In this document: one piece after another, positions 40,201 to 55,200 of the stretch
Position numbering within the stretch: position 1 is the first letter of the stretch
How the letters are laid out: each line of letters starts with the position of its first letter
Assembly: GCF_000327385.1 (NCBI RefSeq)
Contig: NW_008706746.1
Span: forward strand, 856,366-920,365
Length of the DNA: 64,000 nucleotides
Origin: Lottia gigantea
Taxonomy: Eukaryota > Mollusca > Gastropoda > Lottiidae
Direction: 5' to 3'
Made by a program: the position numbers and the translations under genes
The notes under the pieces: model-generated
Database searches by the model: none
The model's input: only the letters and a program-made list of their open reading frames with translations
What the model was told of the DNA's origin: nothing

Positions 40201-43200
40201 GGTATTTATCTAAATTATCCCATTATACTCATAATAAGGAGGTTTTCTGTAGTTTCACTTACCATTGTTTTAGATAATATACAAATACAGAATGTTATTA
40301 TAAACAGCATTAGTTATATGGTTCTCTCAGTCAGTAATGCTTTTGGAGTTTGGAGACTGGAGATTTTTCTCTGTTCAGAACAGACTATTGACAGAAAATC
40401 AGAAAGAGTTGGCTTATGTGGCCTGCATAATAAAATTTCCCTCATTGCATACTGTATGTGATACTCATTTACATCAGGTTACACTAAGAATCTGAACAAC
40501 TAAAACAGCTGCCATTAAAATTGATCAGAAGATAGACAAAGATCTTACTTTATATCAATGTAAGTTTTGCAAAAAGTTTAGAGGAACCACCAAAAACTTA
40601 GTGAACGTGCTGAATGACCTTACTGTTGGTATAATATGCTGACTTTTAATGACATTTATGATTACTTATTGTGAGTTATTTGGAAAATTTCAATATTCAG
40701 ATTTGGTATCAATAAAGAAAACTTGCTAAAAAATAGATAACTTTTACTAGTAATGGCTGCACTATTAGAAGTGTGCTCTTTAATATTTTGACTCTCATCT
40801 TTAAACTTCCTAACAGATCTTGGAGTTGCTTTTTTAAGATTCCAATATTTGGATGAAAGACAAGGGGAAATTGAGGTGAAATTAACTAACTGTAAAGAAC
40901 ATGCACTATACTATAGGAAGGTGCTGTTCAATGTTGTAAAACACCTAGATATATTATAATTAGAATATCTTGTCTCTCACAGCACCAGTCTGGTTTATAT
41001 CTTCTAATTGTTATAATTAACTACACGTCATCTTTCAACTTTAAATAATTGTTGTTCAGGGTAGTTGATTAGACTGTATTTACCAGTCATGTCTGATAAT
41101 GTCAGCAATGTATTTACTAGTCATATCTATCTAGAGCTGTAGAATGTTGATTTGACTTTATCTCCAATGCTATATCTGCAAGTATGAATGTATGTTACCT
41201 AGACTGAATAACTGACTTTAGTATTTAAGTGTGTGAACTCTGTATATCCTTCTGAGGAAATTTGATACCAATTCTGATAATTCACATAGTTTATAATACT
41301 ATAGTGGTAGATGTATGTTATGTTGCCTGACAACCTGTCTTGATTTTCAGTGTTTATTTTGACCCCCAATCAGAGAGTTTACAAAGTTGATAATGTTCAT
41401 TTGGTATTTTGATTTATAAGGGTTGGTGTATGCTATGTTGTCTGGCAACCTGTCATGGTATTTCATTGTCCACATGTACCCTCATACAGGGTGTCCACAG
41501 CTAATAATATATTATAAGTAATAAATGGTTGGTGTATGTTATATTGTCTGACAAGCTGTTTTAAGTTAAATTGGAAACCCCATGCAGAGAGAGACCACTA
41601 GCTAATAATCTTTTATTCATTTATAATGGTTGGTATATGTTATATTGTCTGACAACCTGTCAGTTTTCCCCATATGATTTACGAGTATTATAATGAACCA
41701 GTATTTTTAATGAAGATTTGCTGCGGTACTAAATTATTGCCGTGTTTTGAAAATAACCAACTGTCTAACTGAAGAACACAGTTGTTTTGTTGTGAGAGTA
41801 AAGTAGTTTACCAGATTTTACTACGGTGGTTTCATATCTTGAGGTTCAAAACTTTTTTTTAATTTTTTGGTGAATTTTCTGGGAATTACAGAGATTTTGT
41901 GATATCAAAGTGTTTTTTATTGTATCTATTCACTTTTTAGTGATTTCTTTCCAGATTGTTACGATTTTGCGTTGCATAAATGTGAGATACAAGGTTTGGT
42001 GTAAAAAGATTTTACTACAGTGGTTGTTATCTCTAGTTTCTTGTTTTTATTTTGATGTCTTCTGTAAATATTGCAATTTCAGAGATTGTCTTCAGTTGGA
42101 AATTTTATTGTGTAATCTACTTACGATATTTAGAGGAGTTTTTCTTATTTTGTGATTTTTGAGATTTTGTGGTACAAAAGTTTTTTAAATTGTGTTTAAT
42201 TGTGTGAATTTTTTTGAGATTTTCAAAGATTTTTGATATTTGGTGGTGGAAAAGTGTTTTTATATAGTGTAATATTTATATATTGGTATAAACACTGCTT
42301 ATTAATTTTTGCTTAAAAATTGGTGATCTGATCATTTTATTCCCTTAATTTTTGTGATTTTGGACAATTTTGGCAATTTTTGTTACCAAAGCATTTTTGT
42401 AACATTTACATGTTTCAAGACCTTTTTCAGAAATTAGCACTCTAATAATAGGATAAATTTTTATTTTTCTTTTCTGTCAGTTGTGAGTGAGTAGATTTTA
42501 TATTATTGTAAATAGACTATAGTTGAAGTATAGAATATAATTATTACCTGCAGTAGATTCGTTAATATCATACTGTTAATGAGTCCAGGTCTAATTTAAA
42601 ACAGGTGTATTCTGTGATTAATACACCTACATACAGTGTTTTTCCATGTTTTATATCATGATTAGTTTTTTCAACTTAACATTACTAGTACTACATGTGT
42701 GTTTAGGATGATAAAGATAATGTTAAAAATTTTATTGCTCTCATAGGTTTTGTCTGCTTTTGAACTTGCAGATTTGGGTTCAGATATATTTATTGCCATT
42801 TTCTCTTGGTAAAATAAGTGTTTTTTGAAAATTCAGACCCAAAAATTTTAATTCTGATGTTAAATCAAGAAACTAGATATTTTTATGGACCCAAAGACAT
42901 TCTAAGACCAATCAAATAAAAACATTTACAGTGTTCTGAGTGAAATTTAACAATGTGCTGATTTGGCTTAAATTTCGTAAATGATTTTGACACGGAAGTA
43001 ACAAGTTAAGTGCTATATTATTTTTATTTACCAGTTTCAACATATTTCTTTCTGATTTAGTTTGATTTTAAACACTATTGTCTAACAATAGTTGCCAGTT
43101 GGCAGGTTTCTCTTTCTTCATATTATCTTTTTATAAAATCAGGTGAAAAAACAAAGACCAAAAACCTCATTAGTTTTATCTCTAAAAAAAATAAGTAAAT

Positions 43201-46200
43201 ATGAAAAAAAAAAATTGGAAACACTTTAAGTGTATTAGAGAAAAATAACTGGCAAAACTGTTGATGATAATGAGTAAATATACCAAATAAACTTTATTAG
43301 CTATGTAGACTCTCTGAAAGTGATGCCAAGAGAAGCAGATATGCATTATGCAGATTTTCCGAAGATATTGCCAATTTGACAAAACCCCAGTCACAGAGTG
43401 GATTAAGGTGTTTCAGAAGAAAAGCATGCTCTGAAGGATACCAACATTTTTCAAAATATAGACACTTTATTTTGTTTTAAAAGTGCGAAAATGGCATCGG
43501 GTATTCTGAAAATCAGTGCATGACATGCCTAAAGACATATTAGACAAAAAAACAGAAAAAAGAAAAAAATACAAGAAAAAAGACTCAGATGTGGATGACA
43601 ATCTGAAATCTCGTGATAATTTTACATGGCTTTGTACCAGATAGAAACTTCTTTAAGTGTCCTTTCCACACAAAAACTATTGTTGAGTTTTCAATTTAGA
43701 ATTACTTCTAGCAAGATTCTAATGATGGTTAGTTTTTCTGATATTTTCTTTAAAAAAAAAGATCAAGAGAAATACTTGTGACAGACCAAATTAGAAAAAC
43801 AATCAAAGCAGGAAAGAACCGCAAAACAGATTTTAATAATTTAGTACTTTCTTCTTATGTAGTGTGAAATAATTATATTTTTCACTGAAATCATAAGACT
43901 TGTATGATATTTCCATACAATGATTGTCTGCTGGTACCAAATATTCTTAAAACTTGTTGAAAAATATATTAAGATGAACAACTATAAGATAATAATTTTC
44001 TACAGTCTTTTTTTAAAATTTAAAATCTTTGAAATTCTATTTTATTTTCTTATTTTAAATTCTTTAAACTTGTATGAATATTAAGATGATTATATTTTTT
44101 AACACAAGATATGATTATAATTCTCTTCAGTCTTATTCGGAATTCTTTAAACTTTGAATAATTAGATGGTAATATACCTTTACATAACATCAAATATCTA
44201 ATTTCAAATTCTTTAAACTTGTAGATAATATTTGAATGATTATAACAATGTTTCACACAAGATAAAAGTATAAATTTCTACAGATGTTATAAAAATTATA
44301 ATTAATATAAAAATATCTAGAGTATATAATTTCTATACTCTGATAGAAAAATGTCAGCTATATACATCTAGAGGATTATATACCTTTATAATTATAATTT
44401 CTATAGTCTGATTGTAAATTGTCAGCTATATATATCTAGAGGATTATATACCTTTATAATTATAGTTTCTATAGTCTGATTGTAAATTGTCAGCTATATA
44501 TATCTAGAGTATTATATACCTTTATAATTATAATTTCTATAGTCTGATTGTAAATTGTCAGCTTTATATATCTAGAGTATTATATACCTTTATAATTATA
44601 ATTTCTATAGTCTGATAGTAAATTGTCAGCTATATATATCTAGAGGATTATATACCTTTATAATTATAGTTTCTATAGTCTGATTGTAAATTGTCAGCTA
44701 TATATATCTAGAGGATTATATACCTTTATAATTATAGTTTCTATAGTCTGATTGTAAATTGTCAGCTATATATATCTAGAGGATTATATACCTTTATGAT
44801 TATAATTTCTATAGCCTGATAGTAAATTGTCAGCTATATACTTCTAGAGGATTATATACCTTTATAATTATAATTTCTATAGTCTGATAGTAAATTGTCA
44901 GCTATAAGCAGTACAATCTACCACGATTGAAGTTTCAATCTTTCTATTCTATTGTATGTTGACGAGATTTATAATTTTATCTTTTTCCAATAATTCTACA
45001 CGAGTTGACATTGCTCGCTGCACAACTGGCATGCGTTTTATATTGCTAGTAAAAAATATTTAATTACCAGGTAAGGTTACTAAGTGAAAGTCTACAAACT
45101 TTAAAAGGCATTCTGTCACTGTGGTTATTGAATTTTTCATGTCTCAGTATTGTTGAATTATAGGATAACAATACAGGATAATCAAATGAAAGTCTGCAAA
45201 CTTGAACATCATTCTGTTGGATCTTAGATTTACCCTGTGGTTTGATTATAATTTCAGAAAAATAGATGTGTCTGTGCTTTATATCATAATGTATTTTAAT
45301 ATAATGAAGGTTATAGCATGTGGAGCAAAGAATTTTTTTATATTGTCACTGTCATTAGATTTTAAAAGAACAAATATATACTATATCTTTGATAAAAGCT
45401 TTGAACTAAGTGCAAATATCAAGTGAAAGTCTGCACACTTTCAAAAGAATTTTATGTAGGATTTCTGAGATTATCACTATTGGTGTATTTTGAATTTTGA
45501 GCATGCTAACCTAAACGTCTGGAATTTGATAGTATCTGTCAGATTTTTCAAAGAGTTTTCCTTCTGATAGTGATGCAGGTCTCTGAATGATAGCATCAAG
45601 TGATGTGATTTGTACAATAAACCAAGGCCATATATGCTACAGTCTTTGTATGTTACAGATTCCACATCAGTTATACAATTCGGATGATTGTGGAATACTT
45701 TCAATCAAGTTCAGTGAATTGTCTTACTTTGATTATCCTCGCTCAGTCCTTTTACACCTCCAATTCCAAAGCACCTGTCTCCATGAGGATATTGGATTGA
45801 GACAGCAGTATAAGTGTCAAGTAAGAGTATAGAGAATATGTAAAGGTTAGCAGTATTAAAGTCTGTTCTAGAGTCGGTAGTTAAACAATCTAGATAGTGA
45901 TAGTCTATTGTTTTTACTCTTCAGTGTCAGTTGAAACTAAATATTGTGAGTTTCTCACTTTCTACTGGAATTTATATAGTCTACTAGTCAGTCAACCATT
46001 GTTTTGATTTATTTATTACTGTTGTAGGCAGTTTCTTTCTGTTTTTGATTTTTATGAAGAAAACTCATTATTTTTACTGAAGTGTCATTTAGAACTTAGA
46101 TATTGTGTTTCTGACTTTCATTGGGAAGTTATACTGGTCTTCTTGAACCACTGTTTGTATTTATTTGTTCTTAGTAGTTTCTTTCTAGTTTTGACGAAAA

Positions 46201-49200
46201 GTCTTTGGTTTTTACTGCAGTGTCATTTAAAACTTTGATATTGTGTTTCTGACTTTCTTTTTTGAACCAAAAATTTCATTTATTTGCTATTGTTAGCAGT
46301 TACATTTATTTTTTGATGAAAAGTCATTGTTTTTACTATAGTGTAATTTGGAACTTAATTGTGGTGATTCTCTTACTTTAATGTAAAATTTATATACCCT
46401 GTTGCTCGGTCAATCACCATTTGGATTTATTTATGTTGTCAGCAGTTTCTAATAGTTATCAAGGTATAAACTGAAATTCTGTGTTCATTTTTTCAGTTTG
46501 GCAGAAAAGGAAGTATTGTTTCTGTTAACTAGCTTAAGGAACTTGTAAATATAAATGTCAGTGAATCAGCATTTTGTTTGATTTATTTGAAGTATTTTTT
46601 TTGTGTTTATATATGTAGCATACTGACCAATGAAACACTATTTGGATTGTATTGTGTGCGGTGGATAGCAGGTATTTTTGTTTGGAACAAACTTGTCTTG
46701 GATGACAGTTTAAAGTAAAGTGAAGATCTAATGATTTCTATAGAAATGAACCCCATTTGTAGTAATTTACTGTTGTCAGCAGTTTCTCAGTTTCAATCAA
46801 CACATAAAACAATGATTTTGAAACTTTAAGTTTATTCGAATGCCAGAAATTTTACCATCTAGTAAAATTTTGTATGGATTTAGTCACTTGCTGTTATCAG
46901 CTGTATTTCTATGTTCTCTGTATTTTGACCAAATTCCATTCAGATGCTGTTGGCATATGATTACTATTATCAAAACAAGTAGTATATATTTATATCTTGG
47001 GGATTTATTTTTTGAAGAACTAAATTCAGTGTGTAAATTTAAATGATGAAAGCTATTTACGATTTGTTACACGTTATAAATCTCTTGATGTATTTTCTGG
47101 CAGAACTCAAGTTTTGAAATACGATATTTTCGTTAACAGGTTTTCTATTTTTTGTTGTGCAATTTACCACTTGTTTTACGTGTAATCTTGTGTTGATTAT
47201 TGAACGGATATTGCTTTTTAGATGAACTTTAGATTTTAGCAGTTGTAATTGCTTATTTGATCGAGTTTTATTTTAGATGATGACCTGTTGCCTCTTCTGT
47301 TTGTTAAATTTCAAATTTTATTTTAGTGAATTGGTTTAGGTTGATTAGTTAACTTTTTGAGAATTTTTCAACGATTTTTGATGATCAAGTTCTTTGTATT
47401 GAATATCAAATGTGATCCAATTTTAATTTCAAATGATGCAATATTTTCTAACTTATATGTTAAACTAAATGCAAAACAAAATTCAAAGTGGGTGTTTTTC
47501 ATAATTTTAACAAATTTATCCCAGTTGATTTCATGAGTGATGTAATTAACGATCAATTTATCAATATTTTTTTAATAAGTTGTCTGATTGATTGGTTATA
47601 ATTTTATTGATGAAGAAACTTTATGAATCTGAAATTTCTTAAGAATTTTAATGATAAAAGCCGACAAGTAAGTTGTTGGTTTGGTTGGTCTGTTAAAGTT
47701 TGGATTTTAAAATTTACAAACTGAAATTAGGAAAGGTCAGGCCATGTATTCTCGAAACGATCTTGGTGCTAGGATATCCTAGGTTCTTAACTTCTAACAC
47801 TGTTACTAGGACATCCTAGCACTAAGGTGTTTGCGAGAATACGTTGCCAGGTCTCACTTGATATGTACTGTTTATAAGACGTATAGAAATAGGCATAAGT
47901 AAGATACATGAATATACTATTTCTGATCTGCTCCTTATTGAGCTAATAAAGGCAGACAATGCCATGCAGTATTCTATTTTGTATTTCACTTCGACAAATC
48001 TTTTGAAAGTGAGAGATGTTTTTATGTGTTACATCTTCAGAACACAGCTGGAGGTGTGAGTTTTAATAAAGTGAACATTTTGTTATCACTAGGTTTTACG
48101 ATAAATCGCCCTGCCAACAAGATTTTATAACTAAAGTGAAAGTATGTAGTTTCATTAGAGTAAAAATTAGTCTGAAACTCACTGACTTTTATCTGGTCCC
48201 TCTGATGCTTGCATTGTGATGGATGTCAGCCAGCTAGAGCCAGAACATGAATGTATAATTGCATTAAGTTGCATAACCAAAATGAAATTAGTCTGATACT
48301 GATTTTGTGACCTGTGATAGATGTCAGACAGCTAGAACCAGGTTCATGTCTTATGGAGATTTAAGAAAAACTAGGATAATCTAGAAAGATATATTGGCAA
48401 TTTTGGATGGAACAATATATAGAAGCTCTGTGTGAAACAGACTCTGCAAGTCAGAAAACAAAAAGTCGGTGTTTCACAAAAATTTCATGGTATTGCTTAT
48501 CTTCATTTGCAAAATGAGCAGAAAATTGATACATTAAACACTGTTTCAACAATTTTAGTCGAGTCTGTAAAAAAAATAATGTGTTTTTATTTACCAACCT
48601 CCACTTTTTATGGAGTGATAGGTATCATCAAGTATCGATACACGACTTCGCGATACGGTACACGTAGAAATTCACCGATATATTGTGCCAGCACTAGTAA
48701 ATATAGTTTAAGCTAGTAGTTTTTCTGGCTGTAGCTAATTTACATCTGCCAAGAACTAATTGTCAGTGTTTCAGATTACTGTTTAAAGATGTTTTGACTA
48801 TTTTTAAGATTTAAACTATCTCAATATTATCTCTAGCTCCAATTAACGTGAAAATAGAAATTGAAAATAGAAATTCTACGTTGGCCTGATTTAAAGTTAA
48901 TTTGTTAATAGTTCTTTGTTAGTTTTGTAAAACAGGTGTTCTTTTCGCTCTGAATTAACTTTTAAGTAACTTTGTTAAGCTTTTGTATTATTAGAGTGAA
49001 CCGAGAATATAAAAAGTGCAGGCTAGGTTAAGTGTAATTCTGTGATTTCAGTTTCTTGTTGAGTTTATAAAGTTACCATTTTTATTTTAAATTCTATCTT
49101 GTTTTGAATTGATATATTCTTGAAGTGTAATTGGTTAATGAAGTAATTTTGGTGGAGTTTTTAGTGTAATAGTTAAAGGGATTGTAAAGAGGTTTTCTAG

Positions 49201-52200
49201 AATTTTTTTACGTGTAGCAGGGACACTGATATCGTCAATTTGTACAATTTTCATTTTCCAGTTAGACATTGTTCCTTCAATTCCACTAAAACTTGGCCTT
49301 TCGCGATAGTGACATCATAAAACTGCTAAGATTTGGTAGAATTGCAAGAACCACAGATGTCTGATTGAAAATTGGAATGGTGCAAATCAACGCTATCAGT
49401 GGCCGATTCACATTAAAAATATAGTAAACCTCTTTACAATCCCTTTAAGGTTGTCCACAAGTCATAAGCCTACTTCTTTCTATGCATATAACTTATCTTG
49501 AAGAAAAGTGGTATTCGGATTATTTACTTAGAGTTTCTAGTGTAATTAAGTGATTATTCCATTTGCTAGTTCTACCACTGTGATTCCATCTAGAATTCGT
49601 AAAACAGCTGTAAATTGAAAAATATATGTTGAAAAGTTTGAGTTTGTGTTGAAGTAAAGATCCTTTTCGAAAAATTAGTTGTAAATTTTAATGACTTGTT
49701 GAATTCTTCTGTCAATAGTAACATTTTTTTTATCGTCTTTCTTTTTTTTTCTTCTAGAAAGTGTATGTTTTTCGAGAGATGAATTGAAATGTTGTAAAAA
49801 TTAACTTTCTTTTTGAAACCTAATGCGGCAATAAGTTTCAAGGACTCTGAATTGATAAACACTCGGATTAAGTAATATTTTACACTAGTTGTGGGTGTTT
49901 CTATAGAACATCTTCAGATGATATCAATAACCATTTCATAAACTGATATTTGAACAATATTGTTTTGGATATACTTCTGATTATTTTCAAACAGTTTGTG
50001 TGATATATTTTATTTTGGATTAAATCACAGACTGATAGATATTGGATCGAGGCCAATCAGAGCAGCAGGAATTAGATACACAAATGGACAGTTTGCGTTG
50101 GATATAACCATTATGTTAGGCCATGAAGAACTAGAAATAGAATTTCTGATTTGATTATGCTTTCGGATGATGTGTAGTCAAAAATAACTATAATTAACTT
50201 TTAATTGAAAATCTGGAAAAGAAAAGAAAGGAACACAGCATTATATAGGAATATTGATGTCATAGTTTTGGAATAAATTGATCGCAAATACATTTTTGTG
50301 TTGAATATTTCTTTAAGTTTCGATCAACTCAACAATTTTGGACTACCATTCTGTGAATTTTGCACTTATTATTTTGAATTAAGTTGACAACAAGCACAGT
50401 TTTTACCTGTTCGTGTTAAATTGATTTTTCGAACAACTTGACAGATTTTGAACATAGTTTTATTGCATCTGAATATATATTGAACATAATCAAATAAGCA
50501 CAATAAAATATTCCAGAAGAATTCTGGATTCTATTAAATACTGAAATAATCAATATCTTTTGACATTGAAGAAATAGGAATTTTATGTAAAATTTAGTTC
50601 TCTGTGTATATTTTGACATGCCAGTAACTGGCTGCCATTCTACGAGTGACATGGGGGAATTAGCAGAACACATTGGTGATGCTGACGTGAAAAAACGGAC
50701 GTCGAAATCTGGGAGTGTTAAATCACGATCAGGAAGTGTGAAAGGAAAGTTAAAATCTTCAGGAAGTGTGAAAAAAAGTCGCAGTACACACAGCGAAGGT
50801 GATGACCTGAACAAGGTATGTTTATTTTAATATTTTGAAATTTTATTTTTACAGAAATCTTGCTAATCATCAATATGCGAAAGTATACGAAACTCAAGAG
50901 GATTTATGTCGGAAGCGAAATGAAATACGGGTTGCTAGTATGCAATTATCAGCCATCAGGGCTCAGGTAAGCCTTATTGTATACAACTCACTGTTAACAT
51001 CACAAATTACATTACACAGTTCATTTTGCACATAATATTACATGAAAACATTTTTCAAGGTATTGACAAATCCAAATGTTGACCTTATAACCATTCCAGC
51101 ACAATCAGGGCTAATTTAAATATAAGACCAATTCCAATACTAATCTCTTTTCAAACATTTACATATTAAGAGATTCCCATATATTTTCTTTTATGAAATA
51201 TAGATAGTCAATTTAGGAATTTGGAATTACGCATGCACGATAAAATTCAGAAGTTCAGAACCAAAGGTTCCATTTGTAAAACCTGAAATAAGCCCTGCTA
51301 GACACACCTACATTACACTCTATATCTCTGCATTGAAACAAAATAAGATCAATAATCATTCACTGTATATACATCTGCCAATAATTCATTATTTTTGTAC
51401 CTAATTATGATGTCACCAATATTTGCATGGATGGTGTTTATTATGGCCCGGAAATGACAATGGTCTAAACTTTTACCCCCACATCTTATACTTGAATTGT
51501 GTTACAGACAACTGAACATGAATTTTCAGATGACTATACTGGAAGCTGAGATTGAGCTTTATCAGCTGGTAAAATAAATATTTAGGCAGTTTAACTGAGA
51601 GCTGAAATTAAGCTCTATCAGCTAGTAAAGTAAATGTTTAGACGATTTTACAGATAGCTGAAATCAAGTTCTGTGAGCTGGAAATATATTCATAAATTAG
51701 ATATTCAGACGGTTTTACAGATAGCTGAAATTCAGCTCTATCAGCTAGGAAAATAAACATTAAAATGACTAACCCTTTCAGCTCTATCAGCTGGTAAAGC
51801 AAATATTTTAAATAAAGATATCCCTTTAAGATCATGTGTATTATCAGTATATGTGACCTTTAAAAGAACAGCCAATAAACAATAAAGATAAAACAATAGA
51901 ATGAGAAGGATGTGATACATTGTTTCTAGACAATACATTGTAATAACCTTTAAAACCTCTCAATATTTAATGTCTATTTTCTATTTTTCTCCACTGTAGA
52001 GAAAACATTGATCATTATGTGGTTTATTTATTATTTATTATTTCCCAGAAAATGTCACATCAGACAAATTTTTCTTAAAAAACTAGAGTATTGATGATAT
52101 TACAAAATAAGTAGGTTTTTTTGAAAGAAGTTAAAGCTTATGATTTAAAGAACCCTTGTGACTTTTAATACGCCCACATGAAATGGGGGGTGTATATGGT

Positions 52201-55200
52201 GTCACCCATTTCCATCCGTCTGTCCACAATTGTTCGTAAACACTCTAGAAGGCAAAATTTTTGACTAAAGGATGAACCCTATTGAAAATAAGAAAAATCG
52301 TAAAAAGTAATTAGTATGAGTTATTGCCCTTGTTCATGAAAACACGTTCAATTTTAGCTTGTAAACACTCTAAAAGGTTCAGTTATTGCCAGAATTTGAA
52401 AAAACTTGGTGTGAATGTTGTTATCACCAAAGGATGATCCCAATCGAAAATCAGAGAAATCGAAAAATATTTAGTATGAGTTATTGCCCTTGTTTCTTTA
52501 AAAAACGTGTTTTTTTTAGCTCGTAAACATTCCAGAAGGTTCAATTCTTGATGGATTTAGAGGAAGCTTGGTACTTGGTATGTTAGTAACCACCCCAGGA
52601 TGAACTCTATTGAAAATCAGAAAAATTGAGTAATATTTAGTATGGGTTATTGTCCTTGTTCTTGAAAATGTGTTCAATTTTTAGCCTGTAAACACTCTTG
52701 AAGGCCCAATTCTTGACAGATTTTGACAAAACCTGGTAATATTAATAAGTTCAAGAGAAGTGTATGACTGAAGGTTGAATATTTCATAATTGTCCCAGTG
52801 TATGACGGATTACAAAGTGTATACTGTATTAAATAGAATTTATTACAGAAATCTGGAATCAAACCTATGAGTTCATTTATCATTAATTATAGAGGAATAT
52901 AGAAAAATGAAACATTTATGCATGGTTAACAATATCTGTACTGTCACATATTTAAAACGTGATAATTTTTAAAATCTGTTTGATGTTTATGTCGTGGTGT
53001 TGATTGTGGAAGTAATTACCATGGCAACTAAAATATCGTTATGAATTAATTATAATCTAGCGTTTCAGATTAAATAGCATTATACATTAATTATTTGAAA
53101 GAGGCAGTGTGTGGGTTGATTTTTAAATATCTAATTATAAGATCTGAATGACATTTAGAAGCAGAGAGCCGATATAACAAAAAAAATTAAGTATATATTA
53201 TGGAGGGGCGTATCTAGAAAATCCCTGAGGTGGAGGTGTCTCTCTGAGTGGTTCATTTAGCATTTCTAATATGAGTGGTTCATTTAGCATTTCTAATATA
53301 AGTGATCCATTGAAGATTTATAATATGAGTGATTCTTTCAGTGTTGATGATATAATTGGTCATGACCCAGTGGCCCCCCTTAATATGCTACTGATATTAC
53401 AGTATAACACACTTCAAAGAACAAGGAATACAATATTTTAACATGTTATGTTTATCAGGAACACTATCATCGATTTGCACAATACCTATATGTCAGTGGT
53501 TCTTGAAATTCTACTGAAACAAACTAGATGATTTGTGATGTAGCTATATATGGTTAAGCCGCTTAACTTTAGTGTTTTTATAGTAACATGAGCCAGACAT
53601 CGGACAGAAAATTTGAATACTGCAAATAGTAACCATGAATGTCCAAGAAATATAAAATCTAGATATCTCTTAACAACCTCTTCAAATACATTATGAAAGT
53701 ATTGAGAAAATTATTTGCAGTTGAAAGTATTTTATGTTTCATTAGCATGTTGGAAAAACATGTTTTGATTAGTTTTTAAGAAATAAAAATATTTTGAAGA
53801 GAAATGAATGTTTCAAACGTGATGTATTGAAATTATAAAAGGTTTTTTAAGAATTGAAATATTATTCCATTATTTCTCAAGTTATTTGACATTTAAAGAA
53901 TTTAATGGGATGTCTTTTTTCCCCATGTACTGGGTTTAATCAGTTCTCTGAGACTTATTGGAATATTTATTGACTATTTTCTTTCTCACTAAGGCACTGT
54001 GCACTACAGGCTTTGCATACTAAATATCCCTTAACAGTTGGAAGTTAAAAAACCTTAGACTAATACCACTTCTCTGGAAATATTTCCTTCATTGCCCACT
54101 GACTAGTGTTGACTGTCATTAGCCTAATCACAAGCAGGAAAGTAAGATATAAAACTCCATTGCAGAATGCATTGCAGAATGCAGTATCACTTTCTGAGAA
54201 TCCAAATAACTAGTAATTTTTGATAGGTAATTAGGTTTAACAATTCATCATCCCTTTCAGAGAGTTCACAAAGGTAAATATGATTATTTTGTATTTAGGT
54301 TTGTAAACTTACCATCCCTTTGAGAGAGTCTACATAGCTTATAATGTTTGATGGGTAATTAGGTTTGTCAACGTCCCTTTCAGAGTGTCCACATAATTAA
54401 TATGTTTATTCGGTATTTAAGTTTGTCAACTCATCATCCCATTCAGAGGGTCCCCATAACTGATATTTTTTGTTTGGTTCTTAGGTTTGTCAACTTTGTA
54501 TCCTTTCTTTGTTTTGTATTCAGGTCTGTTGACTTAGCATATCTTTGCCCTCATAGCTTCTATTGTTTAGTTGATATATTTGTTTATATTTCTGTTGTAT
54601 TGTGGTGCTACATCTAACAGATTGTTGATATCACAACCTGCTGATTGGCCACCACTTGAGGATGACCTGGGGTCAAGTATCTAGAGATTAGGTTGAGGTG
54701 AAATGAACCGTCTAGAGACCAGATGGTAACCAGTTGATATTTCTTGCAGGCACAGCCAATAAAATTACATTCTGAACTTGGTGTAGGTTAATCGAGAAAC
54801 TTACTCAAATTGATTTTAGAAATATTACCTAATTTCATACTGCAAGTGATAACTAGGTGATATTTCTAGCAGACACAGCCAAAATTACAGTATCTAAACA
54901 TTCTGAACTAAATAATTCAAACTGACTAACAATGTTTACAGAAATTTACCTCATTTCCCACTGCAATTAGTAGTAGATTACTAGATAGAGAGAATATAGT
55001 TACAGTATCTAAACATTCTGAGCAATCTGTAGGTTGATACAGATATTACCTCAAACTGCCTTAAGAAGTTTACTTCATTTCCTTCTGCAAGTATGTTTTA
55101 TAGGTTATATTTCTACCAGACACAACCACTCAGTAGAGCTAAACTACTAACGGTCTATCTTATCTGTATTTTTGATTAGAAGAAACTTACTGTTTAATTA

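Noticed and set aside
50416-50814. 132-residue minus-strand frame
   Set aside because: Antisense shadow of the alternative first exon; no independent support.
50816-50854. 39-nt intron joining the 50618 exon to exon 8
   Set aside because: Too short for usual animal splicing, and the junction gives an in-frame stop within four codons.
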